A stretch of DNA of 32,863 bases from CALKCV01 sp964609515 (GCA_964609515.1 CAZSTZ010000046.1:1-32863), one strand, 5' to 3'; counted from the first letter of the stretch, positions 22,888-31,753 are shown. Notes: a model not told the origin generated them from the letters alone. A program made the numbers and translations.

Positions 22888-25053
22888 ATGTCAGAACAAA
22901 AAATTACTCTCAAACCGGTTTACTCCCAAACGGTACCTACTCCAGAAGGAGTGCAGTTACCGCCAGATTTATCTCTTTATTGGCATCAAGCGGAAACTAT
23001 CAAAGCAATCCGAAATCCTAATATTAATGTAGTGTTTAATTATGCCATGACTGGGGAGGGTAAAAGTTTGGCTGGTTTTCTGGAAACCTTGCAAACAAAT
23101 TATTATGCAATGGGGCTTTATCCTACTAACGAACTTGCTCGCGACCAGGAAAATCAAATCAGAGGATATATAGAACTTTTTGGGCCGAATTACGAACCGC
23201 GCGCGGTGCGCTTAAGCGGACAGGAATTAGAAGTTTATGCGGAAAATGAGGGGTTAAGAAAAGCGGCGGCGATCGCTACTCGTACTTCGCAAACAGAAAT
23301 TTTACTAACCAATCCCGATATGCTTCATTATTTGCATAGAAATGCTTATTTGGGGGAGTACGAAAATCCCGATAAATTATGGAACAGAATAGATAAGAAT
23401 TTCGATTTATTTATTTTTGATGAATTTCATGTCTTTTCCGCGCCCCAAATTGCGGGGGTTATTAATACGATGTTGTTAATAAAAAATACTAACCGACGCA
23501 AAAAGTTCCTGTTTCTTTCGGCAACGCCAAACGAAAGTTTAACTAAGCGGTTGGCGGCGGCGGGCTTTCGCTGTGTTTCTATTAATCCTCGACGGGAAAA
23601 TAAATATCGGTTCCCAGAAACTCGGGAAGAAATTAAGCAATTGGAGTCGGCAGGTTTCCGGCAGGTTTCCCGGGAAATATCTTTAAATTTTGTCTCTCTG
23701 GAACCTAATTCTAAAGCTTCGGAGATTTGGTTAAAAAATAATGGCAATTTGGTTAAGGAGCATTTTAAAAAATATCCAGGTTGTAAGGGAGCGATTTTGC
23801 TTAATTCGATTGCGGCGGTAAAAAGATTAACTGTTTTTTATCGGGAATTATTGGCGGAGGATGGTTTGGAAGTTAGGGAAAATACGGGGTTATCTGGGAG
23901 GGAGGAAAAGGAGCGATCGCTTGCGGCAGATTTAGTTATTGGCACTAGCACGATTGATGTGGGGGTTGATTTCCAGATTAATTTCCTCATCTTTGAATCG
24001 GCGGACGGGGGGAATTTTATTCAACGTTTGGGGCGGTTGGGGCGACACGATGGTTATTGGAAAAATGGCGAGTTTATTAAGTTTAATAATTTCGTTGCTT
24101 ATGCTTTAAGTCCTAATTATTTAACAGGTAGATTGTTTGGCGGCGAGTCTCCAGATTTAGTTACGGGTGGCAGTTACGATCGCCCCTTATTTCACGATTC
24201 GATTGGGGAAAATTACCGCAAAATTAACGATTTTGAGGGATATTATCGGCGGTGGGGGGCGGTGCAGTCGGTGAAGATTTGTCATCAGTTGAAAAGGAAA
24301 GAAATTCAAGGGCAATATGAGGGCAGTTTAAAGAAGTTTAGCCAAGCTTGCCAGCAGGCTTTTCAAACAAGTTTAAAAAAGGTAGGATTTGAGGTTAAAA
24401 AATGGGGCGAAGATTGGCAAAAATTCTCTAGTAGTAAGAGTGGAAGTCCCATCGTGGAAGATGCTTGTAGTTTTCGTGGAACGAGTCCGCTTTTATGCGG
24501 TATTTATGACTTGACAGAAGGGGAGATTCGCGACAGGTTTAAGACTTACGATTTGCCGGGAATTTTGAGCAATTTAAACATCGAACCGATGGCGAAAAAG
24601 GATTTTTTAATAATGTTAGAAAAAGCGGAGGAAAGTATAGGCGAACCTATTGCCAAGGGGAGGTTTAATTATTGTTTGGCGTTTATGAAGTTGTGCGAGT
24701 ATCGGGAGGAGAGGTTGGATTGGAAGTTTGTATATGGGGGGAAGTTGGAGGCGATCGCTGCTGGGGAAAGGGTGCAAGTTTTGTCGGGGGTGGAGGTTTG
24801 GCAACCGGGGAATGCTTGGATCGGGGAGATTAATAAGCGACTGCGGCGGGAAGCGTTGGTTTGTTATGTGTTGGGGCATCCAGTGGGGGAAGTGAGGGCT
24901 CGTTTGCGACTGCCGATGCACTTTCAGATTTATGGGATTTGCGATCGGTCCAGCATCCACGATGGGACGCCGCCTTATTCGATCGCTTTTGGCCAGTCTG
25001 CTTTGTTGGTCGATACTTTGGCCCATTGGTTGAAGGAACATCTAAATAAATAA
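22888..25053 (+). CDS. cas3: Type I-D CRISPR-associated helicase Cas3'
   Basis: The product is 721 aa from ATG 22888; a TTG at 22849 lies inside a dispersed repeat and is rejected. Superfamily 2 helicase motifs: Walker A 'MTGEGKS' (54-60), DEFH box (178-181), 'SAT' (211-213), 'GTSTIDVGVDF' and 'QRLGRLGRHDG' (motif VI). No HD nuclease domain is present; in type I-D the HD domain is carried by Cas10d, which fits this protein being the helicase-only Cas3'. It unwinds target DNA after recruitment to the Cas10d-Csc1-Csc2 complex. It opens the cas gene set and is followed by a 174-bp gap before mntA. There is no strong ribosome site. Confidence 0.93.
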   Translation: MSEQKITLKPVYSQTVPTPEGVQLPPDLSLYWHQAETIKAIRNPNINVVFNYAMTGEGKSLAGFLETLQTNYYAMGLYPTNELARDQENQIRGYIELFGPNYEPRAVRLSGQELEVYAENEGLRKAAAIATRTSQTEILLTNPDMLHYLHRNAYLGEYENPDKLWNRIDKNFDLFIFDEFHVFSAPQIAGVINTMLLIKNTNRRKKFLFLSATPNESLTKRLAAAGFRCVSINPRRENKYRFPETREEIKQLESAGFRQVSREISLNFVSLEPNSKASEIWLKNNGNLVKEHFKKYPGCKGAILLNSIAAVKRLTVFYRELLAEDGLEVRENTGLSGREEKERSLAADLVIGTSTIDVGVDFQINFLIFESADGGNFIQRLGRLGRHDGYWKNGEFIKFNNFVAYALSPNYLTGRLFGGESPDLVTGGSYDRPLFHDSIGENYRKINDFEGYYRRWGAVQSVKICHQLKRKEIQGQYEGSLKKFSQACQQAFQTSLKKVGFEVKKWGEDWQKFSSSKSGSPIVEDACSFRGTSPLLCGIYDLTEGEIRDRFKTYDLPGILSNLNIEPMAKKDFLIMLEKAEESIGEPIAKGRFNYCLAFMKLCEYREERLDWKFVYGGKLEAIAAGERVQVLSGVEVWQPGNAWIGEINKRLRREALVCYVLGHPVGEVRARLRLPMHFQIYGICDRSSIHDGTPPYSIAFGQSALLVDTLAHWLKEHLNK

Positions 25054-25061
25054 TTCCCCCG

Positions 25062-25095
25062 TAGGTTGGGTGAAGCGACAGCGGAACCCAACAAT
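25062..25095. repeat. Partial GTAGGTTGGGT-type palindrome
   Basis: GTAGGTTGGGTGAAGCGA followed by AACCCAAC directly after the cas3' stop. It is a shortened relative of the element at 29396-29485 and can form a small hairpin (GTTGGGT / ACCCAAC), possibly a terminator between cas3' and the mntA-hepT-cas10d group. Confidence 0.55.
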
Positions 25096-25227
25096 ACAAT
25101 TTTCTTGTTTGGATATTGTAATTGTTCGAGAATGGTTTATGATAAATAAACAAGTAGATAAAGTTAAACGCGAGGTCGGGCCAAAGCCCCTACAAATCCA
25201 TCGCCAATCCATCAAAGTATAAACACC

Positions 25228-25674
25228 ATGAAAACATCATCACTAACAGACTTAAAAACCCTCTCCCACCAACTCCCAGAAAAAATACCTTATCTCAAAA
25301 TGCTGATATTATTTGGTTCCCAGGCCAGGGGCGATACTCACGCAAAAAGCGATTGGGATTTTGCCGCCCTTTACGATGAAGAATTGCGTAAAGCAATCTT
25401 GGGAAAAAATGCTTTTGCTTGGTTTGAAGTCCCTAATATTTTGGGAAAATTTTTTGAACTTAACAGCGACAATATCGACGTTGTAGAATTAAATAGATGC
25501 TCGTCGTTAGTCGCTCATTTTGTCGCCCGCGACGGTAAATTATTGTACGAAAAAGAACCCGGTCAGTTTGAAGCATTTCGACAGCAAGCTTTAATGAAAG
25601 ATAACCAATTAAAACAAATTCAAAAAACGCTCAGAGAAAAAATTGAAGCAAATTTGCAAGGATGGGGAGTATGA
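25228..25674 (+). CDS. mntA: MntA-like nucleotidyltransferase antitoxin
   Basis: The product is 148 aa with the minimal nucleotidyltransferase signature 'LFGSQARGDTHAKSDWDFAAL': GSQARGD (30-36), D42 and D44 as metal ligands, and a third acidic residue in 'DNIDVVEL'. In the HepT/MntA system the MntA enzyme adenylylates a tyrosine of the toxin HepT and so neutralises it. The gene overlaps hepT by ATGA (25671-25674). The pair sits between cas3' and cas10d on the same strand. The ribosome site is weak. Confidence 0.9.
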   Translation: MKTSSLTDLKTLSHQLPEKIPYLKMLILFGSQARGDTHAKSDWDFAALYDEELRKAILGKNAFAWFEVPNILGKFFELNSDNIDVVELNRCSSLVAHFVARDGKLLYEKEPGQFEAFRQQALMKDNQLKQIQKTLREKIEANLQGWGV

Positions 25675-26114
25675 CTATCGAACCTTTGAGAATTTTAAGC
25701 AAGCTCAATTTTATGAGTAACTATCTCGGACAACTAAAGCGCTTTGAGTCTATAACTTTAGCAGAATATCTAGACGATTTTGATAAGCAATTAGTTGTAG
25801 AAAGATTGTTGCAACTAATCTTTCAAGTCGGCATAGACATTAATAGGTATTTGCTGAAAGAATTGGGCATAGACCAAGGAGACACTACTAATTTTGATAC
25901 CTTTATAAAAATGGAAAGGTTGGGAATTATTACAAACGAATTGGCAAGGGAGTTATCCGAGTCTGGCAGTTTGCGCAATCGACTGGTTCATCTTTACGAT
26001 GAAATTGACCCCGCCAAGGTTTACCCTGCCATTAAAAAAGCGTTGCAGTTTTATCCACTTTACATCAGACAAATAGTATCTTATCTAAATTCATTGGAGG
26101 AAGAAAATGCCTAG
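25671..26114 (+). CDS. hepT: HepT-like HEPN ribonuclease toxin
   Basis: The product is 147 aa from ATG 25671, which overlaps the mntA stop; ATG 25662 would add three residues. It is an all-helical DUF86/HEPN protein with the R-x4-H-x-Y motif as R102, H107 and Y109 ('RNRLVHLY'). In this family R and H form the RNase site and Y is the residue adenylylated by MntA. All key residues are present, so the toxin looks functional. Its last 8 bases overlap the start of cas10d, and the AGGA-rich end of hepT supplies the cas10d ribosome site. So toxin and CRISPR effector are translationally coupled. Confidence 0.9.
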   Translation: MTIEPLRILSKLNFMSNYLGQLKRFESITLAEYLDDFDKQLVVERLLQLIFQVGIDINRYLLKELGIDQGDTTNFDTFIKMERLGIITNELARELSESGSLRNRLVHLYDEIDPAKVYPAIKKALQFYPLYIRQIVSYLNSLEEENA

Positions 26115-26951
26115 AAAAAAGAAAAGTTTAGAAAGCGAAGAATATCAACAATTATCCTTATTTGGCGATGAGTTAGAACCTCTCGAACAATTAGAAGACG
26201 AACCAGCAGAACCTAACCTGGAAATATCTGATAATTCAGAAGAAGATTTAGAGGAAGATTCCTGGTTGGAAGATGAGGAATTAGCTTCAAGTTTTGCTCC
26301 CGCAGAACGTAATTTAGAACCAACGGCAAAAGAGTTACTAACTCTCAAACTTTTACGCGAGGCAATTAATACTCAAAATCCCGACGATTTGGTAATGAGA
26401 GATTTTGCCGAAGATGTCTTGCCAAATTTGCTGAAATTTGCCATCGCCGTTACCGCAAAAGGAGGTAAATATTTCGATAGATTGGATGCAAAACGTCTGG
26501 CGGAAAACAAACCTTTAGTAAGGCGAGATAATGCGGCAGACCAATCTTTAAACAGTCACATTTTAAACGGGTTATTTCCTGCTAACTTAGTTGCCAAACG
26601 CTTAGAAGAAATTAGGACCACTTGGCGGAGGGAAATGAGAAGCGATCGCGACTTAAAACGCCGTATTTTAATAGCGGGTTTCATTCTCCACGACTTCGAG
26701 AAATTTAACTATGACTTGTTGCCGGGAATGCCAGAAAAATATCGCGAAGTCAGACAAAATGGCGATATCCGCAAAGTTACTCGGGAGGAACTTCGGGAAA
26801 TCTTCAGAATAATAGTACCCTTATTAGGTTTGGATAAATTGATTAATCCCGAACTGCCCGAAGGGTGGATTGAGTATTTAGACGATTTATTATTTGTGGT
26901 TTCTAATACTCAAAGACGCAACGACACTGACTTAAATTTATCCGAAGAAGG
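26107..26951 (+). CDS. cas10d: Cas10d large subunit of type I-D, N-terminal part before gap
   Basis: The first 281 residues are visible, then the N run begins. Residues 19-70 are very acidic low-complexity sequence. An HD-type nuclease region follows, with H151 ('LNSHILNGLF') and the H195-D196 pair ('FILHDFEKF'). In type I-D, Cas10d carries the HD nuclease and works with Cas3'. The start ATG overlaps the hepT stop by 8 bp and has GGAGGA about 4 bp upstream. The rest of the gene resumes at 27054 in a different frame relative to the 100 N, so the gap length is a placeholder and not a frameshift. Confidence 0.9.
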
Positions 26952-27051
26952 NNNNNNNNNNNNNNNNNNNNNNNNNNNNNNNNNNNNNNNNNNNNNNNNN
27001 NNNNNNNNNNNNNNNNNNNNNNNNNNNNNNNNNNNNNNNNNNNNNNNNNNN
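26952..27051. other. Assembly gap, 100 N, inside cas10d
   Basis: Exactly 100 undetermined bases. Cas10d reads in frame 1 before and frame 3 after, so the true missing length differs from 100 (it must be 2 modulo 3 if the gene is intact). Confidence 0.98.
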
Positions 27052-27053
27052 CT

Positions 27054-29396
27054 GGAGTCATTTATTTAGCAGAAAAAAACGCGCCCCCAGTAGAAATAGA
27101 AGACTTACCAGAAAGGGTAGTTAATAAAATTAAAACCCTTTGCGCCAACGAACTAAAACGACGACAAACCGGCTTCGGCAGAGACGGTAAAGGCATGAAA
27201 TATGCCGAATATTACAACCTTTTTTTCGACCCTATTGGTTTGATGGAAGTTGCCCTTGGGGCGACCTTGCGGATCCTCCATGACAATAAAAGTTCCGTTG
27301 CCAAAAGTCGCAGCGATCGCTTAATTGAATTTCAGCAAAAACAGGTTTTATCTGCGGATTATAACTTCCGCTTCGACGACGACATTAGAATAGACCGCCT
27401 CGCCGAATTTGGCGACGTCGCCACTCGCAATATTTGGGGAGATTTTGTTAATAAAATCGAAACGGAACGCAAAAATAATAAAACTCAAAAATTGCCAGAA
27501 TTGCCCCCGGAATTGGAACCGAAAAATCTGGTTTTAAAAATAGCTGAATATTGGGAACTCTCCGAATATCTGCCCCAACTGCGAGAGATTCAAAAAATTA
27601 ACGAAACTCTCAAAGAACTAAAGTTAAAAGGCAACACCGGCGGCGTTCCTTACGACTGGTATTATTTAGCGGCAAGGTATTTAGAAAAAAATCCCGGAAT
27701 TGATGATGTTAGCGAAAGTTGTCGGGGGGCGATCGCCTACATTTCCCAACTCATAAAACCCGTTTTAGAACAATACCAAATCCCCGACGGGTGGGACGAC
27801 TTGCGGGAATGGGTAAAACGGGTCGTTATCTTACCAGAAAAAACCGAAGCAACTGCCAAATCTCCCGATAATTTCCTAGACGAACTATCCCGCTATCAAT
27901 TAGCAAAAAAACCCGGTCGAGGACGACAGTTAATTTGTTCTATTTCTCATTCGGCCTACACCGTCACCGAACAAATGGAATCTGCCGTTTTGTTTTCGCC
28001 CCAGGTTTATACTAACAAACAGACGCTATTCGGTTCCAACGCCAAACGCAATATTTCCAGTATCGCCGGTTTGGAAATGATGTTGCGGCAAATTTTGATG
28101 AACCAAACTCAAGCAGTGGGGAAAAAATTCGAGGACAGCAAATATCGCTATCTCTATTTTTACCCGACCTATTACTGTACGCCCGAAACTAATAAGTTCT
28201 TACAGCGGGCGTATCAAAGCATCGCCCAAACCCGTTTTAGTACGGACATTCGCAACCACTTTATTAATAAAGACTTGGAGGCAGATTTCGGACGCGATCG
28301 CTATCAAAGCGTGGATGCCTTCCTCATCCAGGAAGACCTCGACCCCGAAAAAGACCGCACTTTTAAACTATCCTATCCCGAAGACCAACCCCTCACTTTT
28401 TATTTTATGGCCCTGCCGCCGGCAAAAAGTGCCACCGATACCGAGTCTTGGGTGATGCCGAGTTGGTTGGCGTTTGCCTTTCCGACCGTATTGGACGTGA
28501 AAACCGTAGTTTCCGAGTCGCCCATACCGCCATTTAACGACGGCAGCGAGTTCGAGGAAACCGTGTTTCTGGATACCGCCCCGCAAGCGTTTCGGGCGTT
28601 AACGGGGGGCGATCGCTTCCGACTCGACTACATCCTCGAAGGTTGGGAAGAGGGCGGCAACAAATATCCGTCGCCACTAAACGTCTTAACCGCCGCTTAT
28701 GCGATCCATCTGGATGTCAACGCCAAACAGGGCAAGGGCGGTTACGACGCCAACTGGGGGAAATTATCGGAACTCGCTAACGATTTTGAAACCAGTCCGC
28801 TGAACGTTTTTGCTTACTTAAATAAATGGGTTCGCAGGCAAAAAGTCGAAACCGCAAGGATGGAAAAAATTAAGCTATATGCTTATCATTTTTACCCTTG
28901 TTTTGACCCGTATGTTGTTTACGAAGAGGAGGAATTAAAAGTGGCAGAAAAATCGAGTTTAAATCATCCCAAAAAGTTAACCGAATTGTATCGGAAATTC
29001 TATCGCGCCAACAAACAATATAATCCCAAATCTAATGCAGTTTTAAAACCCATCGATGTTGCTGCTAAAACTATTTTAGAAGCAGACCCGAGTTTTGACT
29101 TAGTTGATGCAGTAGCGGCAGAGGTTTTTAAACTGATGCAACGGGTTCATAATTCCACTGCCGAGGGGCGGTGGGTGTTTAAAAAAAGGGAGGATGAAAG
29201 GGAGGCAATTTTGGAATTTGCAAAGTATTTTGTGGAGGATGTTTTTTATGGAAGTTTTAGGGGCGATCGCGCCCGCCTCGCAGGAAAGCAAATTAATTTA
29301 ATCCGCGATACCTGCGAGTTTCTTTACCGTCTCGAAGATGATAAAGAAATTCGAGAAAAAGGCAAAGAATCTAAGGCGAAAAACGAAGAAGAATAA
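27054..29396 (+). CDS. cas10d: Cas10d large subunit of type I-D, C-terminal part after gap
   Basis: The reading frame is open from the first bases after the gap ('GVIYLAEKNAPPVEIEDLP') to the stop, giving 780 residues; the ATG at 27195 is internal and not the real start. With 281 residues before the gap the protein exceeds 1060 aa, in the range of Cas10d. It is the large subunit of the type I-D effector (GSC complex with Csc1 and Csc2), involved in PAM recognition and DNA cleavage. I see no GGDD cyclase motif, as expected for Cas10d compared with type III Cas10. The C-terminus is a charged helical tail. A palindromic repeat follows the stop directly. Confidence 0.9.
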   Translation, partial: GVIYLAEKNAPPVEIEDLPERVVNKIKTLCANELKRRQTGFGRDGKGMKYAEYYNLFFDPIGLMEVALGATLRILHDNKSSVAKSRSDRLIEFQQKQVLSADYNFRFDDDIRIDRLAEFGDVATRNIWGDFVNKIETERKNNKTQKLPELPPELEPKNLVLKIAEYWELSEYLPQLREIQKINETLKELKLKGNTGGVPYDWYYLAARYLEKNPGIDDVSESCRGAIAYISQLIKPVLEQYQIPDGWDDLREWVKRVVILPEKTEATAKSPDNFLDELSRYQLAKKPGRGRQLICSISHSAYTVTEQMESAVLFSPQVYTNKQTLFGSNAKRNISSIAGLEMMLRQILMNQTQAVGKKFEDSKYRYLYFYPTYYCTPETNKFLQRAYQSIAQTRFSTDIRNHFINKDLEADFGRDRYQSVDAFLIQEDLDPEKDRTFKLSYPEDQPLTFYFMALPPAKSATDTESWVMPSWLAFAFPTVLDVKTVVSESPIPPFNDGSEFEETVFLDTAPQAFRALTGGDRFRLDYILEGWEEGGNKYPSPLNVLTAAYAIHLDVNAKQGKGGYDANWGKLSELANDFETSPLNVFAYLNKWVRRQKVETARMEKIKLYAYHFYPCFDPYVVYEEEELKVAEKSSLNHPKKLTELYRKFYRANKQYNPKSNAVLKPIDVAAKTILEADPSFDLVDAVAAEVFKLMQRVHNSTAEGRWVFKKREDEREAILEFAKYFVEDVFYGSFRGDRARLAGKQINLIRDTCEFLYRLEDDKEIREKGKESKAKNEEE

Positions 29397-29485
29397 TTGT
29401 AGGTTGGGTGAAGCGAAGCGCAACCCAACACCCACATTTAAGTATTTTTGAATGTTGGGTTTCGTTCCTCAACCCAACCTACAAT
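29396..29485. repeat. GTAGGTTGGGT-type palindromic element between cas10d and csc2
   Basis: Terminal inverted repeats ATTGTAGGTTGGGT (29396-29409) and ACCCAACCTACAAT (29472-29485) are exact over 14 bp. An inner pair AACCCAACA / TGTTGGGTT (29422-29430, 29453-29461) gives a second stem. It starts at the last base of the cas10d stop codon. It could attenuate transcription into csc2. Confidence 0.8.
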
Positions 29486-29520
29486 TAAAACTAACCTTCT
29501 GCTTTTTATCTACCGGTCAA

Positions 29521-29551
29521 GAAACCCGGTTTTTTGGAAAAACCGGGTTTC
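29521..29551. repeat. Dispersed palindrome family 1, copy D
   Basis: Arms GAAACCCGGT (29521-29530) and ACCGGGTTTC (29542-29551), followed by the same TGAGATACC flank as copies B and C. It lies 50 bp before the csc2 start. Confidence 0.8.
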
Positions 29552-29601
29552 TGAGATACCAAAAATCTATTAAAACCAAAAAACAACAGGAGACTAAACA
29601 A

Positions 29602-30657
29602 ATGACTTTTCTTAAATCAATCGAATCGAAGTTTTTTCAAGCAGAAATTCCCTACAAACCGATGGGAAAATACGTTCATTTCCTCACGGTTCGCGTCACC
29701 GAATCTTATCCCTTATTTCAAACCGACGGCGAACTAAATAAAGCCCGAGTCAGGGCCGGAATTGAAGACAAAAATCCCATCAGTCGCTTAACTATGTTCA
29801 AGCGCAAACAATCGACGCCAGAACGTTTGGTCGGTCGGGAATTATTGCGCAATTATGGTTTGATGACCGCCGAAGAATGCGAATATAACGTTAAATTTGC
29901 CATGGATAATCCCGACTGTATTATTTATGGATTTGCCATTGGCGATTCCGGTTCTGAAAAATCAAAAGTTGTGGTGGATACTGCTTTTTCTATTACTCCT
30001 TTTGACGACTCCCACGAAAGTTTTACTCTCAACGCGCCTTTTGAAAATGGCACGATGACATCTAAGGGCGAACCGGGTTCAAAACCGGGAGAAACTACCA
30101 GTCGCATTAACCAACAAGACCACATCAAACCGCAAGTTTTCTTCCCCAGTATCGTCACTTTAAAAGACCCCACCGAAGCGAGTTTTTTATATGTGTTTAA
30201 TAACATCCTCCGCACTCGCCATTATGGGGCGCAAACTACCCGAACCGGACGGGTCAGAAATGAGTTAATTGGGGTTATTTTTGCCGACGGTGAAATTGTT
30301 AGCAATTTGCGCTGGACTCAGGCAATTTATGATAAGTTAAACGCCGATAAAAAGCTGGATACAATCGACCCTTTAGATGAGGATGATGTTATCGAAGCAG
30401 CTACTAGCAGCATTCAAACTTTAATGTCGGAGGAATTTATCGTGCATAATGATTTTGTGGGAGAAGATTTTGAGGATTTATTAACTGAAGTAAAAGCTTT
30501 AGTTGGTAGCGAAAAAACTCTCAAAGAAGTTTTAAAGCAGGCCGACGATGAGGCGAAAAGTTACGCCGCCAAACACATTAAAGGTAAGGCAGATAGCGAC
30601 TCAAAAAATACCGATGAGAAGAAATCAAAGGGCAAGAAAACTGCTAGTAAAAAATAA
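29602..30657 (+). CDS. csc2: Type I-D Cas7 backbone protein Csc2
   Basis: The product is 351 aa from ATG 29602, chosen because AGGAG lies at 29588-29592; the longer frame from 29452 would translate dispersed repeats. The sequence 'TFLKSIESKFFQAEIPYKP' and 'PISRLTMFKRKQSTPERL' fits Csc2, the Cas7-family subunit that forms the crRNA-binding filament in type I-D. The C-terminal 25 residues are a Lys/Asp/Ser-rich tail. The gene sits 205 bp downstream of cas10d, a gap filled with two palindromic elements, and 5 bp upstream of csc1, with which it is surely co-transcribed. Confidence 0.92.
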   Translation: MTFLKSIESKFFQAEIPYKPMGKYVHFLTVRVTESYPLFQTDGELNKARVRAGIEDKNPISRLTMFKRKQSTPERLVGRELLRNYGLMTAEECEYNVKFAMDNPDCIIYGFAIGDSGSEKSKVVVDTAFSITPFDDSHESFTLNAPFENGTMTSKGEPGSKPGETTSRINQQDHIKPQVFFPSIVTLKDPTEASFLYVFNNILRTRHYGAQTTRTGRVRNELIGVIFADGEIVSNLRWTQAIYDKLNADKKLDTIDPLDEDDVIEAATSSIQTLMSEEFIVHNDFVGEDFEDLLTEVKALVGSEKTLKEVLKQADDEAKSYAAKHIKGKADSDSKNTDEKKSKGKKTASKK

Positions 30658-30662
30658 CGACC

Positions 30663-31385
30663 ATGACTCTAATTTATCGCGTGCAAATCGAACTTCACGA
30701 CAACCTTTATTTTGCTACTCGGGAGATGGGCAGACTGTATGAAACGGAACCAATAATCCATAATTACGCCCTCTGTTATGCGTTGGGTTTAGTAGATAGC
30801 GACATCCACTCGACTCGGGTTCGGGAAGAGGATAGTTATCGCTATTTTTGCCGGGAACAAATGCCGAAATACGAGGAACATTTAACCCCTTTAAATCAAC
30901 AAGGCATTTACATAACTCCCGCCCGCAGCGTCTCCCATAAAACTGTTCTCAATACTTGGAAATATGCCAATAATAACTACCACGTTGAAATGGAGAAAAC
31001 GCAAAAAAATATTCCCAGTTTTGGCAGAAATAAGGAAATAGCGCCGGAGAGCGTTTTTGAGTTTTTTGCTATTTCTGAAAAAAGCCTAACACTGCCGAAA
31101 TGGATTCGTTTGGGTAAGTGGATGAGTAAGGCGGAGGTTGAGGTTAAGAATTTCCAAGATTTGAAACCTTCTCAGTCGGAAAAAGAGTTTACTTTTCCCT
31201 ATCCTTTGAATCCTTTGGATGTGATGTTTTCCCATCGGGTGATGAGTTACGATGTGGTGAATATGCCCCCGGTTAGTTCGATTAAAAATGTCAAATTGGC
31301 GGGGAAATCTTACAGCTTTGAAATGTCGAAAAAGTTTACATTAGAAATTCCTGCTTTGATGGAATATCGATTTAAGGCTGTTTAA
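30663..31385 (+). CDS. csc1: Type I-D Cas5 protein Csc1
   Basis: The product is 240 aa. It begins 'MTLIYRVQIELHDNLYFATREMGRLYETEP' in style of Csc1, with 'IIHNYALCYALGL' next, and matches the Cas5-like subunit that caps the 5' handle of the crRNA in type I-D complexes. It follows csc2 after 5 bp without a clear ribosome site of its own, so translation is probably coupled. A 414-bp repeat-filled gap separates it from cas6. Confidence 0.92.
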   Translation: MTLIYRVQIELHDNLYFATREMGRLYETEPIIHNYALCYALGLVDSDIHSTRVREEDSYRYFCREQMPKYEEHLTPLNQQGIYITPARSVSHKTVLNTWKYANNNYHVEMEKTQKNIPSFGRNKEIAPESVFEFFAISEKSLTLPKWIRLGKWMSKAEVEVKNFQDLKPSQSEKEFTFPYPLNPLDVMFSHRVMSYDVVNMPPVSSIKNVKLAGKSYSFEMSKKFTLEIPALMEYRFKAV

Positions 31386-31423
31386 ATGTTACATCGAAAT
31401 TAATCGGGTTAAACTCTGGGTGA

Positions 31424-31489
31424 GGGCAAAGCATTCGGACATTAAAATTAATGCGCTTTGACAACATTTACCGCCCGAATGCTTTGCCC
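31424..31489. repeat. 15-bp inverted repeat downstream of csc1
   Basis: GGGCAAAGCATTCGG (31424-31438) and CCGAATGCTTTGCCC (31475-31489) are exact complements with a 36-bp spacer. It may end the csc1 transcript; the sequence also matches a class of dispersed cyanobacterial repeats. Confidence 0.75.
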
Positions 31490-31563
31490 CTACAATTCCA
31501 TTTTTCTATGTTGTCGGTTCAACGGAAGTGGAACTTTTTTAATACTAAACTGGAATCAATCTC

Positions 31564-31753
31564 TCTGTTGTCATTGCGAGGCGGTTGGAAAACGAGTTAA
31601 GTTTTTGGAAAAAGCGTTAAATTAGCCGTGGCAATCTCATAAGTATTAGTGACAATTGAAGGCTTTTAAGACTTTCGAGATTGCCACGGGGGGAGTTAAG
31701 GATTAAACCAATAATTTAATTGTTACCAAACCCCCCCTCGCAATGACAACAGA
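31564..31753. mobile_element. MITE-like element with 18-bp terminal inverted repeats
   Basis: The ends TCTGTTGTCATTGCGAGG (31564-31581) and its exact reverse complement (31736-31753) bound 190 bp without coding capacity. An inner inverted pair CCGTGGCAATCTC / GAGATTGCCACGG makes a nested hairpin. A shorter relative lies at 22750-22855. No obvious target-site duplication is seen next to the ends. Confidence 0.65.

Noticed and set aside
24616..25153. Minus-strand ORFs opposite the end of cas3'
   Set aside because: Shadows of the helicase coding strand without family features.
26107..27069. Reading cas10d straight through the N run to a stop at 27069
   Set aside because: The N length is a placeholder; after the gap the open Cas10d frame is a different one.
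29452..29601. Upstream start for csc2
   Set aside because: The extra 50 codons translate two dispersed repeats; AGGAG before ATG 29602 fits Csc2.
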